From Hymenolepis diminuta (lineage: Eukaryota; Platyhelminthes; Cestoda; Cyclophyllidea; Hymenolepididae): a stretch of DNA of 64,000 bases. Positions 10,145-22,335 of this stretch are shown here, piece after piece. Under the pieces are notes generated by a model, which was not told the origin of the DNA, did not search any database, and was given only the letters and a program-made list of their open reading frames with translations. The translations under genes and the position numbers were made by a program. The first letter of the stretch is position 1. Each line of letters opens with the position of its first letter. The stretch is from the NCBI GenBank assembly GCA_900708905.1, contig CAADRB010000008.1, positions 758,117 to 822,116 on the forward strand. Reading direction: 5' to 3'.

Positions 10145-13045
10145 CTCAGAAGGAATTCTCAAAGCAAAGTGCATACTCGCAAATCCATTCAAAATGCGCT
10201 TAAAGACGCTTGAGAGGTTGTCCAGTTGATGCGTTTTGACTGAAGTCAATTTTAGCAGAACCTACGCAATATTAAATGCCCTTTACTTGAATTTTGAAAA
10301 TAAACGTCGAATTTGATAGAGAATTTTAAGCATTCAGTGATTTACTGCATGGAAAATTATGAAATATAACAGCGAAAGTAAAGATGACATGTAAATTTCT
10401 TAAGTAGTGATAAAAATAACTCAATCAGAATGACATTAGTTGAGTATCTGCTGAAATATTTCTTTACTTACTAAAGAAAATTCAGTGAACATTGCATATT
10501 TTTATTATGGCACATTAATTTTCAATTACTTTTATTTGTTTTGTTTTCACCCGAAATCATATAAAATTGATTTGTATATATTCTATGGCACGTTAATGAA
10601 ATCTCTAGTTTCCGTGAGATTCTGCGAATTATTACTGCAATTACATTTTATACCGTTAAAAAGCATCTGAATGTAGGAATCGGTCAAATTTCAAATAGGT
10701 ATCGAAGGGAGAGAATCGAATATAAACAGAGAATTTAGTAAGAATATCAGATGAGTCCTACTTAATAACTTTAATTTCGAGCTGTAAGTTTCTTACTTAA
10801 TGAGCACAGTTTAAAGTTCCTTGTTTTAATATCCCCGAGTTAAAATTTCAATTTTTGTCCTCTACGTTCCTGACTGAATTCATATCGAAATGCCCAGAGC
10901 CTTAGGCCAGTTGATTAATTTCCATGGCCGTCCATACTGTTTCATAGCATTTTTAATCAGGATATTTTTGCAGGATTTATTTTCATCGTGAGTAAGTTTA
11001 AATGGAAATATACCGAACAGTAAGGTAGAATCATATCGTAAGCACTTTCACAATTCGTAATGTAAACTGACTTCAGCAATCGAATTAATTTGTAGGATGT
11101 TTATGAAATAGTTAATCACGCAAATTAAATCGATTTCAAAATTTTTTTTGTCAATTTTCCTAATTAGCCACCAGCATTGATTAAATGAGACAAAGCATAG
11201 CTGAAGGCTCTAGCTGTCATTGTCAATCAATTTAAGGTATATCTGCAGTGATCGGTTCGAGCATTCCTAGGTATTCGCTGACAATCGTAACTATTTTTTC
11301 CTTGTAAAGAGCGAATTACTGAGATTCTTTATCTCTGGTCTCTTCTATCGTCAGTCATCAAATCCTATCTTTCTTTTTTTGTATATGCGTCTAGACAGGA
11401 TGTTAATACCAAGCTATTCACCTAGGGTATTTTTATGATACACGATATAAATACAGATAATATTGCTATAAAGATGTGCTAAACTAAGAAAATTAGAACC
11501 GAAAAGCTCTTTATTTTTCTTAACTGAAATTTTTAAACATCCCTTTTAAGGGCGTTTCGTAGAAAACTCTATGTTTCCTTGTCAAGTTCGTATCTTCGAT
11601 AAATTTAATTAAACATATCATCGTTAAAAGGACCACTAAATGCTGTAATGATTACCCTTGATATAGTTTCCAAGACAAATGATACAATTGTTCCTAGGAT
11701 AAATATGTCCCGGAAAAAGGAACATTGGCCGATGCAAGACCTTTAAATAGACCTCATGCCCTTTTAAATTAGCTCGACTTATCTATAAGATATTCCACAA
11801 GTCCAACCTATTGCTCATCTTTCTGTGTTTCTGAAGTGTCCTATTTTACTTCAACGAACATTCTATTCACAGTCCTCTTAGTACAGTGTTAGGATGCCGG
11901 CAGAGAAGACTCAAAATCGCATGGTCGCGGAATGAACAATTTGCTTCCCGTGTGTTCCCGTAAGGGAATATCAGCCTAGTCAAAAAGCAGTTACTTGCTG
12001 ACCGTTAGTCTTGACAGTTACCATTGGGTTAGACAGTGGATTTATTTTTTAGGCACAAATTATATTCTTCCTATAATTAGTCCTATTATAAAGCTTCTGA
12101 GAATAACTCCACTTCCCTTTCTCAAGGGCTTAGTCAACTGTAGCTCAGCAATATTTTTTAAGTACCTAAATCGCAGTGGCATAAATTAGACATCCAAGCA
12201 CGGCAAAATTACAGACATAGTCTCACTTTATAAAAAAGCGCGCTGTGTAATCAAATCAAGCGCTCGGGTCATTCACGCACATTCATGCCGATTTAAAAAT
12301 CTCTATGCAATGGTTTGTATCCTGCTTTTCCAACCTAGATTCATCTTTGAGCTCTAAAGAAGATCTTTTATCTTGTTTGAGGATTCATTATAGAACACAA
12401 GATCAAATTTCCTTACACTTGTAACTACTTTATTCCTCATTTACTTTATCTTATATCGTAATACATTTATCGATTTTTACTCATTGTTGTGTGCACGATT
12501 CATCCTCCAGGTCGTTAACCAAGTTTTACTCCCAACTTAATAATAATTCCCAAAACCATTTGGAAAAGTGTATTTCAAAGGCAATCGTGGGAGAGAATGA
12601 CATTATAGAGCCTCCCATAACCACTTTTTCATCTTACAGCTTACGAGGTTGCCACTTCCTCTGCTCTTCTCAAATAAGACGTTACGCCAAGGACTATATT
12701 TTATTGGCTATTTTCGTACAATTGGTAATAGGATCAGTCTAATTAGCTTTTCTTTTTCTTTTAATGACATCTTTCTACTACACTCCATCAACAGTAAACT
12801 CCTATCCTAACTTATCCAGAGTTAACTTAAGGCTTTTTGTTGAATACTTGAGCGCATACAACTCAAATGTTTCAACAAATTTCATTCTTTGGTAAAAGCA
12901 AAATTCGTAAGCAGCGAGAGGCACCTAACATCGTACGCACAGTCACGGATTCTGAAATAAACAAACACATCAATAACTTATTGTAATAATTGTTCCCGAG
13001 TTTGATGAACTAAATGACTTTCCTTAAGTTCGAATAAAGCATTGT
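10145..13045. other. Intergenic, nothing recognised
   Basis: AT-rich. Short frames at 10485-10670, 11995-12189 and 12491-12742 have no motif, no good splice sites and no counterpart elsewhere in the window. Confidence 0.4.
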
Positions 13046-13051
13046 TTTATT
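13046..13051 (-). terminator. Poly(A) signal of the myristoylation-candidate gene
   Basis: AATAAA on the minus strand, 23 nt past the TAG stop at 13074. Confidence 0.5.
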
Positions 13052-13073
13052 TAAGAATCATGTAAAATTGTTC

Positions 13074-15677
13074 CTAAACAGCACGTCGCTTCTTCGGTTT
13101 CAGTTTATCTGACTGCTCGTTAATGCGAGATTTCAGTTTCTTTATGGAGGTAGCCTGATGGCTCATTTTTCTTTCAGCGTCAGGATCACCTATTATTCCA
13201 AGTAGGTCAATTTCTTTATTTTCTTTTTCATCATCGGTAAGTTTTTTTATTGTCTCTGGGGCCGGACCAGTTTCAGAAAAAGACTTCAAGGAAACGACCT
13301 CTATTGTTTCATTTTCAATTTCTTTTTTGGGTTTATCATCACTCAAACTGCTAATTTCGGGTGTGGATCGAGTTGAACTTGCCTGTTTGATTTCATCTGA
13401 TTGGTATTGGGGGCCTGGATTCTCTAATTGGTTGACATGTGATAGACCAATCCGATGCAACCAATCGCAACAGCTAAGATCAATTTTTCCAACTATTGGA
13501 TCGAGTGACCTGCCAATTGACCGCAAGCATGTTTCAGAATGTGGACGTTTTGGTCTGTCATCCAGATTTGTGTTTTCTAAGAGAAGAAAAGTGAAATTTT
13601 ACTTAAAACAGTTTCAGTAGGCAGTCATAAACCTCAGTCATGATTATCTACCATTTAATAAGGTGATATAGCGTTCTTTAATCAGACATAAATAAATGCT
13701 ATAATGATGAAATTGTCTCACCATATAGGTCCGCAGCAAACTGAAAAGTGAAACCCGTTTATGAAAGCGAAAATGTAAGGGATGGTCTTAGAAGATTCAC
13801 GAAAAAAATGACTGTCATGAATAGATAACGATAGAATGTACCTGACTCAAGTTGAATATTGAATGAGACCTTAACCGAACTGAATGTTCCTTGTTATGCT
13901 TTCCCTCTGATGTGTTTATACTACATAACTTTTTCTGAATGGCAAATAAATTGTTTATGTCAACCCCATCTTCAAATTTATATCTATGCAAGTTCCACCA
14001 CCGTCATCTTAAATGTTTTAATGGTTGATCGTTGTTCAATTTCATTACCTGGTTAGCTCCAGTTTGGTCATATTCCTCTTGAAAAATCTTGAATGGATTG
14101 CAAAACGGTAGTTGCACTTATATGAAGAATATGGCGACTGGAATACGCAAAAGCTGATTCTTGAACAAAATTTATAGGCAGAATTGGGAGTTGAATGGTG
14201 GTCCAGCCACATAGATTCAGAGAAGTCAGAAGTATGAACTATAATTAATTTGCAGATTAAAAAGTATTCACTGAATAATCAATGAGGATTAGATTATTCT
14301 TATTTATAATTAATGAAATGAAGGGATCACATAATTACAAACCATGCAATAACACATAAATTGTTTTAGACTGCGATGTATAGCATTCTATCGGAAGCAA
14401 ACAAAAGCCCGTAAATTTATGCTGTCCAAATTATCAGATGATTTTTTATGCTCTCGTTCATCTGACGTAAAGACTACAAGTGATAAGAACGGGCGGCATT
14501 TACGCAATATCCGCCTAACTCCATCAAGAACGATTGCGACTGATGACTATGTAGTCTAATCTAGCCAATGGTCACATGCCTCATCAGTACACTTTACATG
14601 TAGTGTGTTTCAGTTTGATCCACCAAGCTTTTTAGTCTATTTCCAACAGGCACATACAGTCAAATACTTGTGACTCTTATGGCCTTAGGATAATCATTAG
14701 TTCAGATAGAGGATATCTAGACTATTTTTGGGATTTCTAATTTATCTTTACTGAGTAAGAATCATTTAGAAGCTACAAACTGACTATTTATTAAATCAGA
14801 TATCACAATTGACAAAAAATTTAAGTCTATCAACATCAACATTGAATTATAACATTGGAAGTGAGCCAGAATTTTCTACTTAAAAATGGAATGGAACGAA
14901 TATTTTCAGAATTGACTCATATAATTTAATAATAATGATATCTCTGAAATCGGAAAATACTATTAAATCGTTCATATGGATGAAATCCAAGAGGTTTGAT
15001 ATACAACGGAATTGATATTATAATCTCGCTATTGATGAAACCTTCAAAAGATCATAATGTAAACCCGATTCAACGACTCAAATTACTGAATAACGATTCC
15101 CTATTTGGAGTGCGACACGATTACAATGAATTTGAATAAACTTTTCCTACTTGAGAAATCATGGTCAGATATCTTTAAAATGCTGAATTAGGTTTTTAAA
15201 TGTGATAAGATTTTTGAAAGAAGAGAATGAATCGGGAACATCACTATGAATGGAAGCCTTCCTGATAAATAAGCAATCGCCTCCGTCTTTTTAAATTTAT
15301 TTATTAATTCTACTAGCTTATACGCTTATATTACTGTTCTAAGAGGCAGTCCTACTTCCTTTTCTTTAGGTTTATTTTTGGTACTTTGGAACTCGTAGTT
15401 AAGTGGCCCGTACTAAACAATTAAGTTATTACAATATAATAATAAATAGCTGAACACTGTTGATATTCCAGTTTATTGACCGTGGCAACAGATAAATTAC
15501 CAATTTTTTATGCTTACCATCTGAGGTAATTTTCTGGATCCACTGCAAAACGCATTGGTTTCCTACGTCAGCGGTAATTACATCAGCAATCACCTTCCTA
15601 TCTGTTTCTTCTTCTGTCCAAGTTTCCTTGTCCATCCATTTTCCCTTGTGTTTGCGTTTTGAGAAGGTTGAACCCAT
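13074..15677 (-). CDS. Unrecognised 220-residue protein with N-myristoylation-type start
   Basis: Two exons: 15518-15677 (ATG, 53 codons plus 1 nt, donor gtaagc) and 13074-13576 (acceptor ttctcttag). The junction restores a GAA codon, so the phases agree across a 1941-nt intron. The N-terminus MGSTFSKRKHKGKW has Gly2, Ser6 and a basic cluster, the pattern of a myristoyl plus polybasic membrane anchor. It is followed by an ordered-looking part with TADVGNQCVLQWI and, in exon 2, DPIVGKIDLSCCDWLHRIG around residues 80-98. The C-terminal half is rich in Ser, Glu and Lys, probably disordered, and ends in a basic KPKKRRAV tail that could act as a nuclear signal. I do not recognise the family. No in-frame stop separates the parts; additional short exons cannot be excluded. 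Confidence 0.6.
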
Positions 15678-17340
15678 ATTCTGACTTAGCCTTGTGAACC
15701 GGTGTAAATGAGGGCCCAAGAGATGGTACTATGCTAATTGTTCTGTTTTTGGAAAAGACTGCACTGAGATTGTGTGGTCGTTGCTAGAGGTAACATACAC
15801 ATGGTCAATGTAGGTGTGTGTTAATCGTCTTGTGGTCAACTTGTTGTCATATTACCATGAACTAGGCTGTATCGATTAGATGCCCTCTGGGAAAAAGTAG
15901 GAGCTGAGTTACCAAGATGGCCTAACTACCTTCTCATTTCAGTCCTGCGGTTTATTTGGAAATGAATTAGTACTCAGGAGCCTAGAGAGATCTATCCTGA
16001 AGATTAAATACTGAACAGTTTGTTTAGCATTCAGTTAATCATGCCAATAGATAATTATGAAGAAAATTAAATTAATCTAAATTACTTTATGATGTCTTCA
16101 CTTTTACCTCTACCTCTAATCGACATCTCTTTCATCCTTCATTTGGAACATTCTGTTGTTCTTCATGTTCTCCGTGACTTGATTTTTAATTCTTTTAGGT
16201 GACTCGTGTTTGACTGAAATGCTTTACTTTGAAACTTTTTACTCCTAAATCCTATTAGAGATTATCGAAATTGATGGAAACACAAAAATAGGTTAAGAAT
16301 CTAAATAGCTCTTAGATATCTAGTACTGAATAAATTAAAGTTAATAATTTATTGTTAATTATTCATAAAATTTACATATTTGTTAAAATACATTATATTG
16401 CATGGTCTTTGCCCTGAATAGTCGCATAGTAAAGCATACAATTACGGTAATCCTGTGTTATTGTTGAGTTCTGGGTTTTGTAGGCTATTTAGGGGACAAA
16501 TAAGGATATAACAACCTGTATGACCTCTCTCATTTATAGCAGAAATTGCATTACATTACATCATATATGGGAGTTCCTTTAGTAAGTGCTGTTAAGTACA
16601 ACGTGGCAATTTTCTTAGTAGAATTCAAGTTTCTCACCAGAGAGACTCCAGTGTCATTCCTCCTTTTTCTTTCCAAATAGACTGAAATGTAAAATGACGT
16701 CATTCTATTATCGATATCTTTAACTGCGTGGCATGTTCACAGTATTCTGCCGCAAAATGAAAGTCTGGATTAACCAAGATCTCAATTATTAAACTCGGAC
16801 GTTTGGGTGAAATTCTCGGAATTAAACCTATTTAAGTCTATATAAGCCTGGAGATTATTTGGAACTATTTTAACGGTCGGTCTGCAAACAGGGAAACCGG
16901 TCAGGGAAACATCTATTGGGAATACTAGACACCCAGATTTTAGATGCAGTTAGTTCTTTTTCCGGTCTTTAATGCTCCCTTCAATTATACATTTATGTTC
17001 CCATAATCGTAACTTTTCAGAATATGCTAAGATATGATTTAATCAAGACATGCGTAGCTGGGACACGTATTTAGTCTAGCCGATTCAGTAGACCTCCATT
17101 TAGATTATTCAATGAGGAGCAATCACATCACCACCTTATGAACTAAAAAAGAACACCTAACTACTGCTTTTACTCTATTGGATATTTTGGGTAAGCGTGC
17201 CAGAAGAGTTCTTTTTATGCAAATGAGGTCAACGCTATGATAGGTTGAAGGCGATGAAAACTCACTTATCTCAATACTCTATATACAAACAGTGGGCTCA
17301 GTGGTTTTTTTCTTTCTCCAGTTTACTGCCATCTGGAGCA
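15678..17340. other. Intergenic between divergent genes
   Basis: Separates the minus-strand myristoylation-candidate gene from the plus-strand tetraspanin. Any promoters or untranslated first exons of the two genes would lie here; none could be fixed from the sequence. Confidence 0.4.
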
Positions 17341-20300
17341 ATGGGTAATAAAATGGGTAATTGTAGCTACCGCTGCATACAAATATTTTGTAGCTCCCAT
17401 TTACGAATGAGATGGCTAAAGACGGCCGGAATAATACTCAATACAATGGTCATTGTAAGTTGCCTGTCCTTGTTATATAATTTGTGAATTTTTCTGCCTA
17501 ATCTAGCACCTTAAATATTATGCAATTAAAACAATTTGAACATAAAGATTCGTAAGGGAACCCTATCGATTTAAATTCACCAAAAGAAGAAATCAAATCG
17601 ACTAAGAGGTATTTAATATTTAGGTAGCTTACTTACAGTATTCTTAATATAGAAATGATTGTGGGCCATAATTTCATAAATAATTTCATTTCTTAGTTAT
17701 TTTCAAGTTCTTAATTGCCTAGTTGTGCTTCGAAAAATGTCAGTCTGATTCAAGCAGAAACTTTTTTCTATTGAAAAATTAAAAATTATACGAACTCTAA
17801 ATATCTATTGATTTATGCCTATTTATTCGATGTTGAATGACCTTGTAGTTTTGCATATTTTTAGTTAATTAACAAATATAAAAGATGAAGTTTGTAAATC
17901 TTTGTGGATACTATTTCCTCGAGTTTCCTCGTACATTGAACATGTATTATTATTTTTGCCCACTGTAATATTAAATAGATTTCACAAGAATATAATAAAT
18001 AGAACCAGAGCACATGAATCGATAAACTAGACCAATAAAGTATGAAATAAGGAATCAAAAGAGTGCATATTATTGAAGTCAGGTATATTGAGTTGTCCAC
18101 TTTATCGTAAGGCATATAATTCACCTCCAAAACTTAATTTTTATTAATCGACCTCTGAGTATCTGGATGGTTTCTCTATATTCAGAATTTGCTGACCATC
18201 TTTCTTAATTCAATGGTTGATTCATTTTTCTCGTCTTACTACTTACCACAAACAGGTAGATAAGATTGGCAAAGGCCTTTTAAACATTACTGGGCTGACT
18301 AGGTTTCAGTCAACGTGAACAAGTTTGTACACTAATTTCTATATGCGGAAAATATGGATGAAATATGCAGTTTAGATCGTAATAAGTCAATTCAATTTAG
18401 CGACTAAGAGAATATACAAATATGGACAATCAGTGAGGTCTATCATTTAAAGCTCATGAAGAAGAAAGAGGTTCTGAACTACTTATTCTCTAGGGTCGAC
18501 GACTGTGCATTGACATCTCTATGTTTATTTTAACATGTTCGTATAATCAAACAATAAAATGCCGTTCATTAATATAATTTTATAAAAGCTGAGCGTTCAT
18601 TTGACCATCTAGTCCTATTTGCCTAATATTAAAATAAAATCCCAAAAATCAGTNNNNNNNNNNNNNNNNNNNNNNNNNNNNNNNNNNNNNNNNNNNNNNN
18701 NNNNNNNNNNNNNNNNNNNNNNNNNNNNNNNNNNNNNNNNNNNNNNNNNNNNNNNNNNNNNNNNNNNNNNNNNNNNNNNNNNNNNNNNNNNNNNNNNNNN
18801 NNNNNNNNNNNNNNNNNNNNNNNNNNNNNNNNNNNNNNNNNNNNNNNNNNNNNNNNNNNNNNNNNNNNNNNNNNNNNNNNNNNNNNNNNNNNNNNNNNNN
18901 NNNNNNNNNNNNACCCAAATAATTATATATTCTTTCAGTTCCTCAAATCATCGTGAAGTCTCTTGCCCCTGATCCTTTCCTTCTCCATCTCCCTATCTTA
19001 AATCTGATGTCTGAATCAAGTGCATTGTAGCATTCTTGACTAATATATCTGTCTTTTCTAACTGTCAGATGATTTTTTTTCGGTGCTCATTAAGCAATCG
19101 AACACTGCTACTGAGGAACTGGTAGTAGGCTATGTTAGCAACCGCGATAATCAATATGATAGCACCAACTGGGACCTATACCAATATGGGCTTGCAGGGA
19201 CCAATTAAAGGCTTGGAATTTTGATAAACTCAACTACAGTGTCAAACAGCATGAGGATGGAAGTGTCTATTGTGGCAGGACGGTTGCTTCCTCTCTATTT
19301 TGTACCTTTTTATGTTTCTTGCCCCATCTTTCGTATACTTATGACCCTTATGTCCTATTTATATAATTTTGAGCAATAACTACGTATTTAAATTTCACTT
19401 CTTACAGTATCTTGATTTGACCTACTTAGCACAAATCAAGGTTTGCTGTCGAACCTTCTAACTCTCTTCTCCATCTTCACTTCTATCTCATTCTTGCCCT
19501 TGTTTTAAATTCAACTTTTCCGAGTCACTTAACTCTTGGTCCCCTTTTTTTAGAAAGGCTGACCTTAAGAAAACCCATTAATTTTTTTGAGAAATATTTC
19601 CTCTTCCAATTTGGTTGGACTAGAGTGGATACAGCGTTACATTAATGTCCATTATAAATTTACATTTAAAATAACTTTCTTTATAATTTCAGTGTGCATT
19701 CTGGTGGTGTATTGTGGTAGGAGTTGTACTTTCACTGATGCTCAATGACATAATCAGTGCCCCAACACAAAGCTACGCCAGTCTTCCTGTACTTATCTTT
19801 ATGACTGGAGCCCTTGGTCTTATTGTCAGTCTTCCTGCCTTCAATTGTTTTAAGAATCAGGGGAAGTGTGGTCTGATAACTGTAAGAAGTAATTAAAATA
19901 TTTATTTCATTTTGGTTTAGTACGTTTGCATGCTTTGGATAACCACAATCTCAGTTTTGGCTGGCGCTGTTCAACTCATAATGGTTTCGGAAGATGTAAA
20001 ATTTATACTAATAATTGTATATTCATCTCTATTCAGGACGGCAAACTGTTCGATTGGGTTGACCTTGCTTTGAAGGAGGTGTTTGATAAGGCAGCAGATT
20101 CAGTTACAGGAATGGAAGCGGTATTCTTAATTGAAAATCAGGTAAAGCGAGTGATTCACACGAGTTCTTCTTGCAGTTTTTATGTTGCGGATTTAACGGA
20201 ATATCTGACTATGAAAATGCATACCTGCCTCCCGGTTGTTGTGAGGCTCCTACGGATGTATGTACGGATGTCAACGCCTACACAAAGGTAAACAACGATG

Positions 20301-21843
20301 ATTTAGGTCCTTACTAGCAAAAACAGTAAAAATGGAACTGTAAAATGATTGTTTAATACTGCCCTTTGTGTTTTATTCATATGGATAGATAGCCATGCAC
20401 GTCTGCTAAGTTAAAGTTTTCTAGATCGATGCTCATATGTGCACAAATGATAGTGTGAATAAGCAACCGCACTGGTTAACTCAGATCAACAAGAGATGTT
20501 AGAATGTGGTTCTTCGTGAGACCAGTTCCAAGATACATCCCATCTGCCAATTATAGTGTTATGAACACTTGTAGAAAAGTTCTTTATATGCCTTTTAGAA
20601 TCGTAGTGCAAATCTACTAATTCATACCTCTGCTCATCTTAAGTATCAGTTGATGTTATTATTGATTGGTCATCAACTGACAACCTTGATCGATTTCATT
20701 TTGGGTAAACACAGCTTAGCAGCTCTGCTAATGTAAATTTTTTCATTCCTGTTATGCTATAACTGCGGAATATTATTTAATATCATTACCTTCTCAATCA
20801 TTGGAAGGGCAAAAAATAAATATTTTGATTAATAATAATAAATAATAATAAGCACTGAATATCGTAGGTAATAATTTGCTGTAAACCAGGGGACGAATCG
20901 TGAACTTTGAAGTTCAGAATGTGAACTGTCCATTTAGTGAATATTGCATAACTTGAGTCCAAGAATCAAATGAAGCAAGACTCTTTGTTACCATGTCGTT
21001 GCTCTCTGTATCTTTTGATCCTTCCCCTTATCATTTGTTGGACTTACTGCTATTAGGTGTCGGTCGCTTCCTACAATTAGAAATTGTAATTCTTTTGTGT
21101 TACTCTGGGTAATAAAAAGTATCAACAAACAAAGGACATGCAATCTGTTACTCTCCTATCGAACCGCAATAGAGCCTCCTTATAATGCTCGGATTTCCAC
21201 TCGCTCATTACTGACACTTTCCCTTCCCTTCTAATTCCCTTAAATCCTCCTACACATCTCTTCCACCCCATAGTTGTAAAATGCGCGTTTTTCCAACACA
21301 ATTGTTGATCTTCTCATTTGGTAAAGGCTGTGGTATCCTATTAGCTTTTGAGAATGGGGTTTCTAAGCCTAATTGTAGCGAGCGCCTAGTGCAACTTTAC
21401 TGTTCGGATTACTATCAGTTTAAATCTAACTGGAAGCAACAGAAAGAATATACATCGGAATTTAACGATATCATAAGTATCTTTAAATGTCTTATAAAAA
21501 CGCATGTAAATATTGAGAAAGTTTGCAAAAATTGATTTTAATTTATGCGTCATCAACATTTAAATTCGCTTTAAGTCTGTAAAAGTAGTGAATATTACAT
21601 TTTTCTGGTGATAGATCTAAGATACAAGTAAAACAGTGGTCTAAGTCCATCATGTACCTTCTTTTTCTTCGGCTTCCGTTTTAGCCATGCCGAGATGCGT
21701 TTGTCGAATCATTCCAGTACAAGTTCAAGGACTTTGGCATTAGCCTTGTATTTGCAGTCCTCGTTCTTTCTGCCGCCATCATCAATACATTTTTGATGCT
21801 AGCCAAATTGCGCTGCGATGAAGACGAGTCTGAGTCAAAATAA
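17341..21843 (+). CDS. Tetraspanin (six exons, 250 residues)
   Basis: Exons 17341-17454, 19693-19881, 19921-19995, 20037-20141, 20177-20287 and 21685-21843; all introns are phase 0 with gt-ag borders. Tetraspanins are four-pass membrane proteins that organise partner proteins in the plasma membrane. Visible parts: a Cys-rich cytosolic N-terminus (possible palmitoylation), TM1 from about residue 28, a very short first loop (about 14 residues), TM2 (about 69-90), TM3 (about 102-122), a large loop (about 123-215), TM4 (about 216-240) and an acidic tail. The large loop has the diagnostic CCG at 164-166, PPGCC at 179-183, Cys190 and Cys200, so six Cys for disulfides. The size matches the family. 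The start ATG at 17341 is preferred over in-frame ATGs further up because those lie before a possible acceptor and add no family-like sequence. In parasitic flatworms such proteins are often tegumental antigens; that role is inferred. An AATAAA follows at 21931. Confidence 0.88.
18654..18912. other. Assembly gap (259 N)
   Basis: Run of undetermined bases inside the first intron of the tetraspanin gene. Open frames that cross it are artefacts. Confidence 0.99.
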
Positions 21844-21930
21844 AAAAAAACGCTTAAAGTAACATTTCAGAACAAAAATTTCTTAAATGTTGCTCTTAAA
21901 TCAACCAAGATTGATTTCAGTTCAATATTT

Positions 21931-21936
21931 AATAAA
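21931..21936 (+). terminator. Poly(A) signal of the tetraspanin gene
   Basis: AATAAA 88 nt after the TAA stop of the tetraspanin. Confidence 0.45.
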
Positions 21937-22059
21937 TGTATTTCTTTCGAAAACTGTAATGACTTTGTATTAATATAGTCTAGGAAATTTGATTCTTTTT
22001 AAATTAATATAAGTTGATAAATCAGAGCCCCTTCATGAGATAAATAAATCGCAAATCCG

Positions 22060-22335
22060 CTCAGATTAATTGTTACCATCTGCTCTTCTCTGAAGGACAC
22101 CGTAGCCGGCTCTTAGATTTCTTAAGACATTGCACTGGTTACAAATACGACCCGACAAAACCAAAATACAAAAAGGCCCAAACTATCATATCGACAAGCG
22201 CACGTTTTCGATTTGAAAGGTCGATTTATATCATGCGTCATTTTCAACTGTAATGTAAATAAATTCGTTCGAAGGAAGGGGAATCAAAAGGAGGAAAATA
22301 AAAAATCTTACATATAAGAATTATTTTAGTGAAAA
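22060..22335 (+). repeat. Dispersed repeat family E, copy 2
   Basis: Inverted relative to 8036-8330, with shared blocks along its whole length, for example TTAGATTTCTTAAGACATTG and AATGTAAATAAATTCGTTCG. It lies just downstream of the tetraspanin. No open frame of note; possibly a non-autonomous transposable element. Confidence 0.6.

Noticed and set aside
12491..12742. 83-codon frame with a Ser-rich start
   Set aside because: No homology signal, no splice or poly(A) context.
18619..18972. Frames crossing the run of N
   Set aside because: Artefacts of translating undetermined bases.
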